Assembly (NCBI GenBank): GCA_903872875.1
Contig: CAIQMJ010000642.1
Location: 1 to 17,130 of the forward strand
DNA: 17,130 bases
DNA from: an uncultured Variovorax sp.
Lineage (GTDB): Bacteria; Pseudomonadota; Gammaproteobacteria; Burkholderiales; Burkholderiaceae_C
Direction of reading: 5' to 3'
Part shown: one piece after another, positions 15,658 to 17,130 of the stretch
Numbering within the stretch: position 1 is the first letter of the stretch
How the letters are laid out: each line of letters starts with the position of its first letter
Made by a program: the position numbers and the translations under genes
Notes under the pieces: model-generated
What the model was told of the DNA's origin: nothing
Database searches by the model: none
The model's input: the letters and a program-made list of their open reading frames with translations, nothing else

Positions 15658-16641
15658 TCAACTCTCCAGGGTGATGCCTGCTTGTTGGATCACCATCTTC
15701 CACTTGGCCAAGTCTTCGGCGATGCGACCGGAGACCTTTTCGACAGCCAAGCCGTGGATATCCTCCAACCCAACCTGCCGAAGTGCAGCAGCCACTTCAT
15801 CGCTCCCGAGCACAGTCTGCAATGCCGCACGCAAACGCTCCAGCACCGCGGAGGGAAGGCCAGTCGGCGCGACGAAACAACTCCAAGGCTTTTCATCGAA
15901 GCCGGGATAACCCTGCTCCGCGATAGTTGGCACATCCAGCATGGCGCTCACGCGCTGAGCCGTCGTCACGCCCAAGACTCGCAGGCGTCCCGATTGGACG
16001 TAGGGAACAGCCGGCGCGATCGTCGACACGGCCAGTTGTACTTGCCCGGCCGCGAGGTCGGAAAGGTATTGCGTGGCACCCTTGTAGGGGATATGGCCTA
16101 TGCGGATACCGGCGCGTATCTTGAAGAACTCCGCAATCAGGTGGTGGGGGGAGCCCACACCGGCGCTCGCGCAGTTCAACTGGCCGGGCTTCTTGCTCGC
16201 CAGCGCAACAAGTTCCTCCACGCTTCGCACCGAAATCGAAGGCGTGGCCACGATACACATCGGCACAGCGCCGACGTAGCCCAGTGGGGTGAAAGATTTC
16301 GTCGGATCGTAGGAGACGCGGCGTAAATTGGGCACATAGGCGAGCGCCGTGCTGTCGATCATGTGGATCGTATACCCGTCGTTCGCAGCACGCGCTGCTG
16401 CATCCGCTGCACTGGTCGCGCTGCCGCCTGGCCGATAGTCGAAGACGATTGGCTGACCCAATTGGGCTTCCAACGGACGCGCAATGATTCTGGCCCACTG
16501 ATCCGCCCCACCGCCGGGCGGATAGGCCATGATGAGTTTCAAGGGTCTCTCCGGAAACCCTGAGGCTCGGGCCACCATGGGAGTGCCCAGCATGGCCTGA
16601 AGCCCGCAGGCGAACATCAGCCGTCGTCGTATCTTATGCAT
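15658..16641 (-). CDS. Bug family (TctC-like) periplasmic solute-binding protein
   Basis: Predicted periplasmic receptor of the tripartite tricarboxylate transporter type, 327 residues. The N-terminus MHKIRRRLMFACGLQAMLG followed by ARASG looks like a Sec signal peptide cut near residue 27. The mature protein begins FPERPLKLIMAYPPGGGAD. Bug hallmarks are that YPPGGGAD loop (40-47), DYRPGGSATSAADAAARA (69-86), a GQLNCASAGVGSPHHL region, and HIPYKGATQYLSDLAAGQVQ. The ATG at 16641 has AGGAG 6 nt upstream. No tctA or tctB membrane genes are seen here, so it is an orphan, as is common for Bug proteins in Burkholderiales. It lies 51 nt downstream of the crotonase gene and is probably cotranscribed with it. 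No terminator is apparent in the 41 nt shared with the convergent GntR gene. Confidence 0.94.
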   Translation of the reverse strand: MHKIRRRLMFACGLQAMLGTPMVARASGFPERPLKLIMAYPPGGGADQWARIIARPLEAQLGQPIVFDYRPGGSATSAADAAARAANDGYTIHMIDSTALAYVPNLRRVSYDPTKSFTPLGYVGAVPMCIVATPSISVRSVEELVALASKKPGQLNCASAGVGSPHHLIAEFFKIRAGIRIGHIPYKGATQYLSDLAAGQVQLAVSTIAPAVPYVQSGRLRVLGVTTAQRVSAMLDVPTIAEQGYPGFDEKPWSCFVAPTGLPSAVLERLRAALQTVLGSDEVAAALRQVGLEDIHGLAVEKVSGRIAEDLAKWKMVIQQAGITLES

Positions 16642-16692
16642 GTGTGTCTCCTGTCCTGATTCAGGGTCTGCGCCCCTCCTGTCTGATCGCAG

Positions 16693-17130
16693 CTAGCGCC
16701 CAATGAAGATTGGGTCTCGCTTCTCCTCGAAGGCGGTCCAGCCTTCTGTGAAATCTTCGCTACCGAAGGCTGCGTCGGTCGCGGCCTCACAGCGCGCGGC
16801 ATCCAACTGTGGTCCCGCACGCAATATTTCGTCAATGGCGATCTTGGCCGCCCGGATGGTCAACGGCGCGTTGCGAGCGATCTGGTCACATTCTTGTCTG
16901 ATGATGGCCTCGAGGTTTGATTGCGGGACCACGCGACTCACAAAGCCCATTCGTAAAGCATCCTGTGCATCGAAGGAGCGGGCGGTTAGCAGCATTTCCC
17001 GCGCATGGACGTGCCCGACCGTATCCACCAACTTCTTAACGCCAGGCCAACGATAGCCGACACCCAGACGCGCTGCCGGAATTCCGAAGCGCAGAGCTTC
17101 GTCAGCAATTCGAATGTCGCAGTTCAGCGC
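16693..17130 (-). CDS. Enoyl-CoA hydratase/isomerase (crotonase) family protein, 5' part outside window
   Basis: C-terminal 145 residues of a crotonase-fold enzyme acting on an acyl- or enoyl-CoA. The minus-strand frame is open through the right edge and starts mid-protein at ALNCDIRIADEALRFGIP, followed by AARLGVGY. It continues with GHVHAREMLLTARSFDAQDA and LRMGFVSRVVP, the usual crotonase spacing, and ends TEGWTAFEEKRDPIFIGR. Where classic hydratases have FGQPE with a catalytic Glu (Glu164 of rat mitochondrial enoyl-CoA hydratase), this protein has FGIPA, so it may be an isomerase, hydrolase or other crotonase activity. The residue matching Glu144 lies just outside the window. The gene precedes the Bug gene by 51 nt. 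Start not visible. Confidence 0.93.
   Translation of the reverse strand, partial: ALNCDIRIADEALRFGIPAARLGVGYRWPGVKKLVDTVGHVHAREMLLTARSFDAQDALRMGFVSRVVPQSNLEAIIRQECDQIARNAPLTIRAAKIAIDEILRAGPQLDAARCEAATDAAFGSEDFTEGWTAFEEKRDPIFIGR

Overview
The window is a GC-rich, tightly packed bacterial region. It is almost entirely coding on the minus strand, with one plus-strand regulator. Gene content points to a Burkholderiales-type betaproteobacterium: a Bug-family (TctC-like) binding protein, two Liv-type ABC transporters, a family III CoA-transferase, a crotonase and short-chain catabolic dehydrogenases. This placement is inferred from gene families only; no rRNA or other marker is present.

Layout, following minus-strand transcription from high to low coordinates. 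A crotonase-family gene (cut by the right edge) is followed by a Bug periplasmic binding protein (15658-16641). This pair converges on a plus-strand GntR/FCD regulator (about 14876-15616). A divergent control region (14655-14875) separates that regulator from a long minus-strand array. The array runs: NAD(P)-dependent aldehyde dehydrogenase; 3-hydroxyisobutyrate dehydrogenase-family enzyme; a first Liv-type ABC transporter with binding protein (livK, livG, livF, livH, livM); a CaiB/BaiF CoA-transferase; a 907-residue MalT-type LuxR regulator; and a second Liv-type ABC transporter (livH, livM, livG, livF) whose last gene runs off the left edge. Junctions are mostly 4-nt or 17-nt overlaps or gaps under 50 nt. 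The one larger gap inside the array is 155 nt in front of the second livH (3432-3586).

Together the genes look like an uptake-and-degradation locus for an organic acid. The Liv transporters bring it in, the CoA-transferase activates it, the crotonase acts on a CoA intermediate, and the beta-hydroxyacid dehydrogenase and aldehyde dehydrogenase carry out oxidations. Two regulators, one one-component GntR and one large MalT-type ATPase, probably sense substrate or intermediates. The substrate cannot be read from the sequence. Liv-type transporters of such bacteria import aromatic and other carboxylic acids as well as branched-chain amino acids, so the liv names describe family, not proven substrate.

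I found no RNA genes, insertion sequences, CRISPR arrays, phage genes or convincing intrinsic terminators. No gene-free stretch exceeds 300 bases. Nothing here is clearly a new type of system. The more interesting points are the doubled transporter with one binding protein, a Pro in the ABC signature of one LivG, the crotonase lacking a standard catalytic Glu, the MalT-type regulator embedded in the array one stop codon after an enzyme gene, and the operator-like -10 region of the GntR gene.
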